The translations under genes and the position numbers were made by a program. The notes beneath the pieces are model-generated. The model ran no database searches, was not told where the DNA came from, and was given only the letters and a program-made list of their open reading frames with translations. This document shows positions 42,931 through 51,955 of a DNA stretch of 64,000 bases, in pieces; within the stretch, counting starts at the first letter, position 1, and each line of letters opens with the position of its first letter. Source of the stretch: UBA1447 sp964627535 (lineage in GTDB: Bacteria; Bacillota; Clostridia; Oscillospirales; Acutalibacteraceae); assembly GCA_964627535.1 (NCBI GenBank), contig CAZVJW010000015.1:13451-77450 (forward strand). Reading direction: 5' to 3'.

Positions 42931-43656
42931 TTATGATATTACCAGGATTGTGCAGGCTAAAAGCACCTGCGCCCCGAAATAAGTAATAATGTTGGCATCC
43001 TTCATTGGCCGGTTTTTCTTATGTCCGTTAAAATTAATGTTTGCCCACAAAGAGTCCGACATAAAGAATTGCAGCGCTCCTCCGATTAAAATAATACAAA
43101 TCAACGCTGCATTCGGTTTGGAAACAGATGCCATTCTTATTCCAAGCGAGCTTGCCTTTACGAACATTGTTATCAGCACCGATGCATAGAGTATTACCGG
43201 TATGAGCGCTGGACCGAAATCAATTTTTTTATAGAAAGAATACGTGACAAATGAAGCGTAAATCAATACAATTGCGCCCATTTCAGCCGGGTTTATAAAT
43301 GTGACTCCCGGGAAATATTGCCTTGTCACCCACCAAAATGCACTGATATAGCAAATGTGTCCGCACAAGAAACTCATTAATCCTATAATGAAAAAGGCGG
43401 GTTTGCTGCTTGCGTGCAGAAAAAAGTCGCCAACCCCGCCAAGAACAAGCCCAAAGAGCATAAGGTAAGCAAAGGTTGTGGTGTTTCCTGAAATTGCAAC
43501 CGCCAAAACCCCTGTAGATATAAAAAGGAAAGTGCAAACCATTTTTAGCGCAAGAGACTTTCTGGTCTTTTTTGGCCACATTGCCTTTAAAAATAACGGT
43601 ACAAACACAAACTCAAGAGCAATCGCCAAGATCAAAAGAATTTTCAAAAACAACAA
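42931..43656 (-). CDS. YhhN/TMEM86 family membrane protein, possible lysoplasmalogenase (copy 2)
   Basis: About 241 aa from TTG 43654-43656, which has TGGAG 8 bases upstream; a GTG at 43701 has no clear ribosome site. Eight or so membrane helices. GLVLGGVGDFFLHAS, MSFLCGHICYISAF and FMSDSLWA are the conserved acidic and His motifs of the family. Characterised members hydrolyse the vinyl-ether bond of lysoplasmalogens, and Clostridia commonly make plasmalogens. It ends the serine hydrolase operon. Its paralog at 47039 shares LEFVFVPLFLKA and the WPKKT stretch. Confidence 0.8.
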   Translation of the reverse strand: MLFLKILLILAIALEFVFVPLFLKAMWPKKTRKSLALKMVCTFLFISTGVLAVAISGNTTTFAYLMLFGLVLGGVGDFFLHASSKPAFFIIGLMSFLCGHICYISAFWWVTRQYFPGVTFINPAEMGAIVLIYASFVTYSFYKKIDFGPALIPVILYASVLITMFVKASSLGIRMASVSKPNAALICIILIGGALQFFMSDSLWANINFNGHKKNRPMKDANIITYFGAQVLLACTILVIS

Positions 43657-43718
43657 ATTAACAACTCCAAAATTTATTTTAATAATAAGTATATTTACCA
43701 CCAGTTTACCGCTGACCG

Positions 43719-45326
43719 TTAGCCTTCCACTTTTCCCTTGTGTACCGGCTCAACAATTTTAATACTTTTATTCACTACAGTCTCCCCTATTTTTGAAACA
43801 ACAGGATTTTTAACATAGATTTTTATTCTTTCGGATACATAATTCAGCATGCATTTTGAATCCGGTACTGTGCTTGGCAGAACTTTCACGTTATTGCCGT
43901 TGAAAACAAATTTCAGTCTGCGCTGGCATATTGCTTCCAAAGGTCTCATCCATACACATAGCGTGTTTTCGTTTTCCCATGATGCTGAGCTGTTTGCCGT
44001 CAGTTCAAATCCCGCAAGCTTAATTGTACTTTTTCGTGCGTTGCCATCCATACCGCAAATAATCGTATTTCTGACTTTTCCCTCACTCCAGCTCATCTCG
44101 CATTCATCAGCGCTGAACTTAAAACTCACCTTGTCTATATTTCCGGCTTTATCCTTCCCCATATAAAGCACAGGGAGAGGTATCATACTGACAGGATAAC
44201 CCGCTGCGTTTATCAGTTTCGGGGGGCTTATTGTTATTGTTTTACCCGCTAGTGCTTTTTCAAACCCGCTGTGGGGTAATTTGGGAAGTTCCGGAAGCGG
44301 CTCCAGCACAAGTTCGTCCTTTAAACTCTTATATTTTGAAGAGTCGCTGTTTTCCCCGGTAAAGCCTTCCGGAAAATGTCTGAATATGCATTCTCTGGTT
44401 CTTCGTTCGTTCATCTCACAGGATGTGACAACCATAACGGCATCAAGTTTCTCAAACACAATACCGAATTGAGAAAACATACCGTCCGCTCTATAAGAAT
44501 CAGGGCAGGCATTGCGCCAGAAACAATAGCCGTAACCCGCACCCGTATCCGGCTCATCATCCCGTTCTCTGCAATTCCCGACAAGTTTTTTTACGGAATC
44601 CTGTGCCCATTTTGAGGGAATGACCTGCCTGCCCTCAAATACACCGCTATGACTGTAACAAAGAATAAATTTTGCACACTCCTCGGTTGTTAAAAAAAGT
44701 CCCCAGCCTCCCGCTTCTATGTCTTCGGTACTTTTTTCCCAAAAGGGTTTTCTGTCAAATCCAAGTGGTTCAAAAAGGCGCGGCATTAGGTAATCAACCA
44801 TCTTCATACCCGTAACTCTGTTAACAATCGCCGCCAGCATATATGTGTTTTCGCTTATATAACGCCAGGATTCCCCCGGAGAAAACACCCACTTTGCATC
44901 AAAGAACTCCTCTATCCATTTTTTTCTTGCCTTGTCGGACGTAAACCCGATGTCCTTACCCGCCGTCATGGTAAGCAAGTGAAAAACCGTCAATTTCTCA
45001 AGAAACTCATCTCTTTTTTCCGGCTTAAATTCCGGAAATATGTCTATGATCTTTGTGTCGAGTGACAACAGCCCTTCCTCAACCGCAAACCCTACAGCGG
45101 CGGATGTAACACTTTTACTTACAGAATACATAGTATGCGGAATATCCGGTCCGTAAGGCTCCCGCCAGCACTCAAAGGCAACTTTTCCGTGACGTATAAT
45201 CATGATGCTGTGCATTTCAATGTTGTTTTCGTGCAGGTCTTTAATAAATTCCGCCACTGCCTGCGATGATACGCCAACCTCCTCGGGGAAAGCCGCTCTT
45301 TTAATTGATATTTTTTCAGCTTTCAT
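43719..45326 (-). CDS. Beta-lactamase-fold serine hydrolase (copy 4)
   Basis: 535 aa. S68 and K71 in MYSVSKSVTSAAVGF form the S-x-x-K catalytic motif of the class C beta-lactamase/esterase family, and Y156 in WRYISENTYML is at the second motif position. AGGWGLFLTTEECAKF and YRADGMFSQFG are family segments. About 190 C-terminal residues form a second, beta-rich domain (AGNIDKVSFKF, WENENTLCVWMRPLE) present in all four paralogs. No signal peptide, so the enzyme is probably cytoplasmic or acts at the inner membrane face. Substrate unknown; an ester of a lipid or cell-wall fragment is plausible. Confidence 0.85.
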   Translation of the reverse strand: MKAEKISIKRAAFPEEVGVSSQAVAEFIKDLHENNIEMHSIMIIRHGKVAFECWREPYGPDIPHTMYSVSKSVTSAAVGFAVEEGLLSLDTKIIDIFPEFKPEKRDEFLEKLTVFHLLTMTAGKDIGFTSDKARKKWIEEFFDAKWVFSPGESWRYISENTYMLAAIVNRVTGMKMVDYLMPRLFEPLGFDRKPFWEKSTEDIEAGGWGLFLTTEECAKFILCYSHSGVFEGRQVIPSKWAQDSVKKLVGNCRERDDEPDTGAGYGYCFWRNACPDSYRADGMFSQFGIVFEKLDAVMVVTSCEMNERRTRECIFRHFPEGFTGENSDSSKYKSLKDELVLEPLPELPKLPHSGFEKALAGKTITISPPKLINAAGYPVSMIPLPVLYMGKDKAGNIDKVSFKFSADECEMSWSEGKVRNTIICGMDGNARKSTIKLAGFELTANSSASWENENTLCVWMRPLEAICQRRLKFVFNGNNVKVLPSTVPDSKCMLNYVSERIKIYVKNPVVSKIGETVVNKSIKIVEPVHKGKVEG

Positions 45327-45400
45327 TCACACACACTCCGCTTCAAAATTTTATTGATGCCAACCACTCATTTTTTACCGCATTGATCGGTCCTACTTGG

Positions 45401-47002
45401 TCAATACATAAATTTCCCTTTAAGTGTCGGCTCAACAATTTTATGCGCCTTTCGCATAACTTTTTGGGCAGCCTTTACAGCAACCGGATTTTTAACATAT
45501 TCGTCAACACTTTCCGAAAGAGAGTTCAACATACTTTTTGTTTCCGGGCAACTGCTGAAAAACAAATCGGCCTTGAGCCCGTTAAAGGCGAAATCCACCC
45601 GACGCTGGCAGACAGACTCAAGCGGTCTCATCCAAACCGACAAAGTTTTTTCGGTTTTCCACTCGGCTGTGCTTGACGCGGAAAAATTAATTCCCGCCAA
45701 GCGAATGGCACTGTTGCGCGGTATGCCGTCCATCCCGCAAGCAATGATGTTCTTCTCCATGCCCTCACTCCAGCTCATGGTGCACTCATTCTCCCCGAAC
45801 TCGAATCTGATATTATCAATATTGCCGGCTTTATCCGCGGACATATATACTATTGTTACCGGAAGCATACTAAGCGGAAAATTCGCAGCATTAAGAAGTA
45901 TTTGCGGTTTTATTACCATTGTTCTTCCTGCAATTATTTTTTCGTACGGGCTTCGCGGCGAAGCTTTCAGCTCCTGTAAAGCGGCAAGATTAGGTTTTAT
46001 TGTGAGCGTATCTTTTTTTGAAAGAACGGTGTCTTCCTCTAAAAACATAGAAGGAAAGTGTCTCCATATACAGTCTCTGACTTTTTGTTCCTCAATTTCG
46101 CTTGCCGTTATAACAAACACCGCGTCATATCTTTCGAACACTATCCCAAATTGGGAAAACATACCGTCCGAACGGTAGGTGTCCTGGCAACTGTTGCGCC
46201 AAAAACAAAAGCCGTAACCGGATGAACCGTCGGTTGAATTTCGGGTGTTATCCACCTGTTTTTTTACCGCTTCACGCGCCCAGTTTTCGGGAATAACCTG
46301 TTTACCGTTAAACATCCCGCCGTTTAAATAACAAAGTGAAAATTTTGCAAGTTCCTCGGTAGTTATGTAAAGCCCCCATCCTCCCGCTTCGATTCCGTTC
46401 AGATCGGTTTCCCAAAACGGAATTCTTCCGTATCCCAGCGGGTCAAACAGCCGCGGAGTCAAGTATTCGGTGACAGACATCCCCGTGACTCTCGTCAGTA
46501 TTGCACAGAGCATAAAAACATTTTCGTTAACATAACTCCACGACTCTCCCGGTGAATACTTCCATTTTGCATTAAAATAGTCTTTAATCCATTGGTTTTT
46601 CGTTTTATCCTCCAATACACTGACATCTTTTCCGGACGTCATCGTTAATAGATGAAATACTGTCAGTCTTTCAAGGTTTTCATCCGGCTTTTCGGTTTTG
46701 AATTCCGGAAAAATATCCAGAACCCGCGTTTCAAGTTTCAGCAGCCCTTCCTCGACAGCAAAACCCACAGCTGTTGAGGTATAACTCTTGCTTACCGAAT
46801 AAACGGCGTGCGGGATTTCAGGTCCGTAAGGCACTGCCCAGCTTTCAAATGCAACTTTGCTGTGGCGCACAATCATTAAGCTGTGTGTTTCTATATCATT
46901 ATGGTATAAATCCTCAATAAACCCGGCAATCCCCGCGGAGGAAACCCCGGCTTCCTCCGGGAAATTCGCCCTTTCGATTGAGGTCTTTCGTGTGATGGCC
47001 AT
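45401..47002 (-). CDS. Beta-lactamase-fold serine hydrolase (copy 3)
   Basis: 533 aa, GGGGGGATC before the ATG. SVSK lies in AVYSVSKSYTSTAVGF. WSYVNENVFML replaces the YISEN motif of the other copies with YVNEN. AGGWGLYITTEELAKF and YRSDGMFSQFGIVFERYD follow. The C-terminal domain carries WKTEKTLSVWMRPLE and ends EPTLKGKFMY. It is followed by copy 4 after 74 bases and preceded by a YhhN gene, matching the order hydrolase-hydrolase-YhhN seen twice in this operon. Confidence 0.85.
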   Translation of the reverse strand: MAITRKTSIERANFPEEAGVSSAGIAGFIEDLYHNDIETHSLMIVRHSKVAFESWAVPYGPEIPHAVYSVSKSYTSTAVGFAVEEGLLKLETRVLDIFPEFKTEKPDENLERLTVFHLLTMTSGKDVSVLEDKTKNQWIKDYFNAKWKYSPGESWSYVNENVFMLCAILTRVTGMSVTEYLTPRLFDPLGYGRIPFWETDLNGIEAGGWGLYITTEELAKFSLCYLNGGMFNGKQVIPENWAREAVKKQVDNTRNSTDGSSGYGFCFWRNSCQDTYRSDGMFSQFGIVFERYDAVFVITASEIEEQKVRDCIWRHFPSMFLEEDTVLSKKDTLTIKPNLAALQELKASPRSPYEKIIAGRTMVIKPQILLNAANFPLSMLPVTIVYMSADKAGNIDNIRFEFGENECTMSWSEGMEKNIIACGMDGIPRNSAIRLAGINFSASSTAEWKTEKTLSVWMRPLESVCQRRVDFAFNGLKADLFFSSCPETKSMLNSLSESVDEYVKNPVAVKAAQKVMRKAHKIVEPTLKGKFMY

Positions 47003-47038
47003 AATGATCCCCCCTTTTTCAGAGTATGTTCTTTCGGT

Positions 47039-47770
47039 TTATTTAATAAATAAAAGCGTGCATGCCAATAATATTTGAGCCGCAAAATATGTGACAATAT
47101 TGATAATTTTCATCGGACGGTTTTTTTTGCGGCCGCTAAACTGCATAATAGCCAGCAGTGCGTCGGAAATTACGAATTGCAACGCCCCCAATATTAGCAT
47201 CACGCAAACTAAAACCGGATACATTATCTGTCCCTGGGAAAACAGAATTCGCAACCCCAGTGAACTCGCTTTTATAAGCATTATCACAAGTGTCGCCGTG
47301 TAAACGGATACAGGAATCAAGGCCGCTCCGAGCCGCATTTTCCGGATAACGGCATATATAACAGCCGCTCCGAAGACCAACATAAACGCACATATTTCAA
47401 CAGGATTGAAAAAGCCTGTTCCGTTGAAATATTGTTCGATAGCCCGTGAGTAAGCACAGATATAAAAAATATGCCCGCCCAAAAAGCTGAGCAGTCCTAT
47501 CAGAAAACAAATGGGTTTATCGCTGACATGCAGGAAAAAGTCGCCGAGCCAACCAAAAATCAATCCTGTGATGACCAGTTTCGCAAACTCGGTGGTATTA
47601 CCCGATATAATTGCCGATAAAAAACCCGCACATAAAAAGAGAGTAGCGCAAATCATTTTAAACATCAGCGATTTTTTTGTTTTTTTCGGCCAGGATGCTT
47701 TAAGAAACAATGGCACAAAAACAAATTCAAGAATAACCGCCAAAGATAAAAGAATTTCATAAATTCTCAA
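47039..47770 (-). CDS. YhhN/TMEM86 family membrane protein, possible lysoplasmalogenase (copy 1)
   Basis: About 243 aa from TTG 47768-47770, with GGGAGTTG upstream; the frame is open to 47821, where it would overlap the hydrolase stop. Eight membrane segments are visible. GLIFGWLGDFFLHVS, LSFLGGHIFYICAY and FVISDALLA hold the conserved Asp and His residues. KKNRPMKIINIVTYFAAQILL near the end closely matches copy 2. The gene sits between two pairs of serine hydrolases. Confidence 0.8.
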   Translation of the reverse strand: MRIYEILLSLAVILEFVFVPLFLKASWPKKTKKSLMFKMICATLFLCAGFLSAIISGNTTEFAKLVITGLIFGWLGDFFLHVSDKPICFLIGLLSFLGGHIFYICAYSRAIEQYFNGTGFFNPVEICAFMLVFGAAVIYAVIRKMRLGAALIPVSVYTATLVIMLIKASSLGLRILFSQGQIMYPVLVCVMLILGALQFVISDALLAIMQFSGRKKNRPMKIINIVTYFAAQILLACTLLFIK

Positions 47771-47810
47771 AAAAACAACTCCCGCCGGTATTGTAATAAG
47801 CAGAAAAATT

Positions 47811-49415
47811 TCAATTTTCAATCAAACCTTTTTGCCCGGGCTCAAGGATACGCTCACCCTTTGAAAGAATATATTGCGCGGCTTTAATTATTATAGGATT
47901 TTTAATAAAAAAACTAACACCCGTTGAAAGATAGTCTGTCATATCTTTTATGCTCGGACTGCTGCTTGAAATAATTTTCACATCATTCCCCAAAAAAACA
48001 AAACGGATTCGCCTTTGTGAAACCGCCTCAAGCGGGCGCACCCAAACGCACAGAGTATTCTCATTCTCCCACGCGGCCGAACTGCTTGCGGTAAAATCAA
48101 AGCCGGCTAATTTAATTTTGCTTCGCCGGGCAGTTCCGTCCATTCCGCACAATATTACATTTTCTTCATTTCCCTCGCACCAGCTCATCGAGCACTCATT
48201 GTTACCGAATTCAAACTTGATTCCGTTCATATTTCCGCCCTTTTTGATTGACATATATATAACCGGAAATGTCAGCATTCCCAACGGATATCCGGTTATA
48301 TTTAGCAGACGGTTCTTTTTTATTGTTATAATATTATTTGATATTCTTTCTTCGAGTCCGCTCCTGCCTGAAGCGGCAAGCTCTTTCAACGGCCGCAGCG
48401 CAGGTTTCCCTCCGCTCCGATTCTCATCGCTACTCCCGGAGCCTTCATCAAGAAAAAGGTCGGAAAGATGCCGCCAAATGCACTCCCTTGATTTTTCCTC
48501 GTTAATTTCGCTTGCTGTCGTAATTATTGAGGCGTTATATTCATTAAGCACCTTGCCGCTCTGTGAAAACATCCCGTCTGCGCGGTAAGAATTCGGGAAA
48601 GGGCTCATCCAAAAACAGTAACCGTAGCCGCATGTGGAGGAAAGATCAGCATATTGAGGGTTTTCAACCTGTTTTTTTACAGCTTCCCTCGCCCAGTTTT
48701 CAGGCACAACCCGGTTCCCGTTAAAAATGCCGCCCTGCTGAAAACACAGTGTGAATTTGGCAAGCTCCTCGGTGGTTAAATAAAGTCCCCACCCGCCTGC
48801 CTCAATTCCGTTACCGTCTTTTTCCCAAAACGGAATCCTTCCGAACCCGAGAGGCTCATATAGCCGCGGTGTTAAGTATTCTGTCATTGACATACCGGTT
48901 ACTCTCGCTATTATTGCAGAAAGCATGTATGTATTTTCGCTGATATATCTCCAGGATTCGCCGGGAGAAAATGCCCATTTCGCCTTAAAGAAGTCCTTAA
49001 TCCAACGGTTTTTTGATTTGTCGGCCAAAAGGCTTACATCCTTGCCGGCAGTCATTGTAATCAGATGAAAAACCGTCAGCTTTTCAAGATTTTCATCTCT
49101 TTTTTTCGGTTTAAAATCAGGGAAGATTTCCAAAACTTTTGTGTTAAGCGAAATCAATCCTTCCTCGACAGCAAAACCCACAGCGGCTGATGTAACGCTT
49201 TTACTGCCCGAATACATATTATGCGGAATATCCGCATCGTAAGGCGCAGCCCAGCTTTCGAAAGCAACTTTACCGTGGCGTAAAATCATAATGCTGTGCG
49301 TTTCAATGCCGCTGTTTTGAAAATCTTCAATAAGTTCGGCAATGGCTTTGGACGAAACACCGGCATCCTCCGGGCAATTAGCCCTTTCAAGCGAATATTT
49401 TTCGTTAATCGCCAT
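47811..49415 (-). CDS. Beta-lactamase-fold serine hydrolase (copy 2)
   Basis: 534 aa. The nucleophile motif reads MYSGSKSVTSAAVGF, SGSK where the other copies have SVSK; the Ser and Lys are kept. WRYISENTYMLSAI and GGWGLYLTTEELAKF are conserved. YCFWMSPFPNS and DGMFSQSGKVLNEYN differ from the FSQFG of the other three copies, so the late active-site segment has changed. C-terminal domain includes WENENTLCVWVRPLE. CGAGG precedes the start. Confidence 0.85.
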   Translation of the reverse strand: MAINEKYSLERANCPEDAGVSSKAIAELIEDFQNSGIETHSIMILRHGKVAFESWAAPYDADIPHNMYSGSKSVTSAAVGFAVEEGLISLNTKVLEIFPDFKPKKRDENLEKLTVFHLITMTAGKDVSLLADKSKNRWIKDFFKAKWAFSPGESWRYISENTYMLSAIIARVTGMSMTEYLTPRLYEPLGFGRIPFWEKDGNGIEAGGWGLYLTTEELAKFTLCFQQGGIFNGNRVVPENWAREAVKKQVENPQYADLSSTCGYGYCFWMSPFPNSYRADGMFSQSGKVLNEYNASIITTASEINEEKSRECIWRHLSDLFLDEGSGSSDENRSGGKPALRPLKELAASGRSGLEERISNNIITIKKNRLLNITGYPLGMLTFPVIYMSIKKGGNMNGIKFEFGNNECSMSWCEGNEENVILCGMDGTARRSKIKLAGFDFTASSSAAWENENTLCVWVRPLEAVSQRRIRFVFLGNDVKIISSSSPSIKDMTDYLSTGVSFFIKNPIIIKAAQYILSKGERILEPGQKGLIEN

Positions 49416-49461
49416 AATAAAACCTCGATTAAGTTAATTTTATTTCAGTCCCCGGTTTGCG

Positions 49462-51066
49462 CTATTTATCAATTTTTCCCCTGTGCTTGGGTTCGATAAT
49501 ATGATCAGCCTTTGACAAGATGAACCGGGCGGCTTTTACAACAGGCTCCGGTTTTACAAAAAAACCGACAAATCCGGAAAGGTAATCCATCGTGCTTTTC
49601 GCATCCGGCAAGCTGAGCGGAATTACCGTGACTTTATCGCCGCTGAAAACAAATTTCAGCTGTCTTTCCCCAACCGACTCCAGCGGGCGCATACACACGC
49701 AAAGAGTATTCTCGTTTTCCCAAGACGCGGTGCTGCTTGCGGTAAAATTGAATTGAGACATTCTGATTTTGCTTTTTCTTGGCTTACCGTCCATTCCGCA
49801 TGATATGGTATTCTTAAAGAGTTCCTCTCTCCATGTCATTTCACACACATTCCCGTTAAACTTAAACCTTACCTCTTCAATGCTTCCCAACTTTTCGAAA
49901 TTCAATTGAAATACAGCTGATGTCAGCATGCTGACCGGCAGCCCGATTTTCTTTAAAAGTAAATTCTTGTTTATCTTTAGAACTTTTCCTTCGATTTTTT
50001 TCTCTAACCTGCTGTGCGGCAGCGCCGGCAAGTTTGACATAGCTTTAAGTGCAAGTTTGTCTTTCAGCGTGTCATCATCGACGGGCTTTGCCTTCTCTTC
50101 ACAGAAAATTCCGGGGAAATGCCTCCAAACGCAGTCCCTCGCTTTTTCCTCAAAGATTTCACTCGCGGTCATGACAAAACAGGCATCATATTTTTCAAAT
50201 ACCATTCCAAACTGCGAAAATAAACCGTCTGCCCGGTATGAATCCGGCACCGGATTTCGCCAAAAACCGTAACCGTAACCCGATGTCGAAGCAAGTTCCG
50301 AATACTGAAGATTTTCAACCTGCTTTTTTACGGATTCCTTTACCCAATTTACCGGAATAACCTGTTTTCCGTTGAAAACGCCGCCCTGCTGATAACACAA
50401 AGTAAATTTTGCAAGTTCCTCCGTCGTCAAATACAACCCCCAGCCCCCGGCTTCAATGCCATATCCGTCCTTTTCCCAGAATGGCATCCTTGCATAACCT
50501 AATGGCTCAAAAAGGCGCGGCGCAAGATATTCTGACACAGATATACCTGTTATGCGTACAAGCATTGCGCAGAGCATATACGTGTTTTCACTGATATACC
50601 GCCAAAAATCTCCCGGCGCAAAAGCCCATTTTGCATCAAAAAAGTCTTTTATCCATTGATTTTTTGTTTTATCCGACAGTGTGGGAACATCCTTGCCTGC
50701 CGTCATGGAAAGTAAATGATACACATTCAGTTTCTCAAGATTTTCATCTCTTTTTGCCGGTTTGTATTCAGGGAAAATATCAATCAGCCGCGTTTCGAGT
50801 GTCAGCAGCCCTTCTTCAACAGCAAAACCGATTGCGGTTGATGTAAAACTTTTGCTTACCGAAAACATGACATGCGGAATATCGGGGCCGAACGGCTCTG
50901 CCCAGGATTCAAAGGCAACCTTGCCATGGCGGATAATCATTAAGCTGTGCGTTTCAATGCTGTTTTCATTTAAATCATCGATAAAGTCAGCAATAGCCTT
51001 TGAGGATACTCCGACCTCCTCCGGAAACTTTGCCCGTTTGACGGACACTCTTTTACCGTCTGCCAT
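49462..51066 (-). CDS. Beta-lactamase-fold serine hydrolase (copy 1)
   Basis: 534 aa, first gene of the operon and divergent from lexA. FSVSKSFTSTAIGFAVEE contains the Ser-x-x-Lys pair; WRYISENTYMLCAM and GGWGLYLTTEELAKF follow. YGFWRNPVPDSYRADGLF and FSQFGMVFEKYD are close to copies 3 and 4. The C-terminal domain has WENENTLCVCMRPLE. AAAGGAATGG lies before the start. A TATAAT-like box on the minus strand near 51112-51117 may be its -10 element. Confidence 0.85.
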   Translation of the reverse strand: MADGKRVSVKRAKFPEEVGVSSKAIADFIDDLNENSIETHSLMIIRHGKVAFESWAEPFGPDIPHVMFSVSKSFTSTAIGFAVEEGLLTLETRLIDIFPEYKPAKRDENLEKLNVYHLLSMTAGKDVPTLSDKTKNQWIKDFFDAKWAFAPGDFWRYISENTYMLCAMLVRITGISVSEYLAPRLFEPLGYARMPFWEKDGYGIEAGGWGLYLTTEELAKFTLCYQQGGVFNGKQVIPVNWVKESVKKQVENLQYSELASTSGYGYGFWRNPVPDSYRADGLFSQFGMVFEKYDACFVMTASEIFEEKARDCVWRHFPGIFCEEKAKPVDDDTLKDKLALKAMSNLPALPHSRLEKKIEGKVLKINKNLLLKKIGLPVSMLTSAVFQLNFEKLGSIEEVRFKFNGNVCEMTWREELFKNTISCGMDGKPRKSKIRMSQFNFTASSTASWENENTLCVCMRPLESVGERQLKFVFSGDKVTVIPLSLPDAKSTMDYLSGFVGFFVKPEPVVKAARFILSKADHIIEPKHRGKIDK

Positions 51067-51188
51067 ACTGATGCACCATTCCTTTCTATAGGCACAAAGC
51101 TATAATATAATATTATAACATAAAACATTAGAAATAATAATTGCATTTTAAAAATTTTAAAACTTTGAATAAATATTTTTCGGCCTCA

Positions 51189-51221
51189 GCAAACAAATGT
51201 TTGCTTTTCCCAAACATTTGT
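51189..51221. promoter_or_regulatory. Probable LexA operator with large inverted repeat
   Basis: GCAAACAAATGTTTGC (51189-51204) has the form of a Firmicute SOS box (GAAC-N4-GTTC class, with A for G). ACAAATGTTTG (51193-51203) and CAAACATTTGT (51211-51221) are exact reverse complements, 7 bases apart. The sites overlap the -35 box of lexA, the position expected for autorepression, and lie about 125 bases from the divergent hydrolase operon. Confidence 0.6.
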
Positions 51222-51229
51222 GCTATACT
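51201..51229 (+). promoter_or_regulatory. Promoter of lexA
   Basis: TTGCTT (51201-51206), 17 bases, TATACT (51224-51229). The -35 box lies inside the inverted repeat of the probable operator. Confidence 0.65.
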
Positions 51230-51271
51230 TCCTTTAGGTTGCCAAAATAAATCCATAAAAGGAGGTTGTTT

Positions 51272-51886
51272 ATGAAAATTATTACCGAAAAACAGCGCGA
51301 GATCTACGACTATCTTCTTGAAAGAACGCAAGACGGGGTGCCGCCTTCGGTAAGGGAAATTTGCTCCGCCGTTAACTTAAGCTCCACCTCCTCGGTGCAG
51401 GCTAATCTTGCCTCTCTTGAAACAGCGGGTTTAATCTCAAGGGATCCTATGCATAAGCGTTCCATCCGCATCAAGGTGAAACCGGAAAACCCTTTTGAAA
51501 AAATCGGTCAGGTTCCTTTGGTTGGCACCGTAGCTGCCGGAATCCCGATTCTTGCAGAAGAAAATATTGAAAGCTATCTGCCGTATCCATACCTTAATCC
51601 CGGTTATATTTCCCGCGACAAACCTCTTTTTGCCTTGCATGTCAAGGGCGACAGCATGCTTGATGCGGGCATTTTAGACGGGGACATTGTTTATGTTGAA
51701 AAGACACCTGTCGCTTCAAACGGCGAAATAGTTGTTGCTCTTTTGGAAAATGAGGCTACAGTCAAACGCTTCTACAAAGAAAAGGGGCATATACGGCTCC
51801 AGCCGGAAAATGATGATTTTGAACCAATAATCTGCAACGAGGTCATTATTATGGGTAAAGTCGTTGCAGTGCTGCGGTATTATTGA
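51272..51886 (+). CDS. lexA: SOS response repressor LexA
   Basis: 204 aa from ATG 51272 after AAAGGAGG. The N-terminal winged helix has TEKQREIYDYLLE and PPSVREICSAVNLSSTSSV. Self-cleavage would occur between A89 and G90 (GTVAAGIP). S128 in KGDSMLDAGI and K165 in EATVKRFY are the Ser-Lys pair. On DNA damage, RecA-stimulated cleavage lifts repression of SOS genes. Single gene with its own promoter, operator and terminator. The usual partner genes of lexA loci are not nearby. Confidence 0.96.
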   Translation: MKIITEKQREIYDYLLERTQDGVPPSVREICSAVNLSSTSSVQANLASLETAGLISRDPMHKRSIRIKVKPENPFEKIGQVPLVGTVAAGIPILAEENIESYLPYPYLNPGYISRDKPLFALHVKGDSMLDAGILDGDIVYVEKTPVASNGEIVVALLENEATVKRFYKEKGHIRLQPENDDFEPIICNEVIIMGKVVAVLRYY

Positions 51887-51899
51887 ATCATCTTGTTTC

Positions 51900-51939
51900 A
51901 AGCCCTCCGGGACCATGTTTCGGAGGGCTTGTTTTTTTT
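51900..51939 (+). terminator. Rho-independent terminator of lexA
   Basis: AAGCCCTCCG and CGGAGGGCTT form a 10-base stem followed by GTTTTTTTTG. The hairpin starts 13 bases after the stop codon and faces the end of the minus-strand hydrolase gene. Confidence 0.9.
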
Positions 51940-51955
51940 GTGTTCTGCTCCGCAG

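Noticed and set aside
45573..46178. Plus-strand frame of 201 codons opposite a serine hydrolase
   Set aside because: It lies wholly within the hydrolase gene on the other strand, and similar shadows occur opposite each paralog at the same place.
43719..51066. Four beta-lactamase-like genes as antibiotic resistance determinants
   Set aside because: They have S-x-x-K but are about 535 aa with an extra C-terminal domain and no signal peptide, and they sit with YhhN genes. This fits esterase-like members of the fold better than secreted beta-lactamases.
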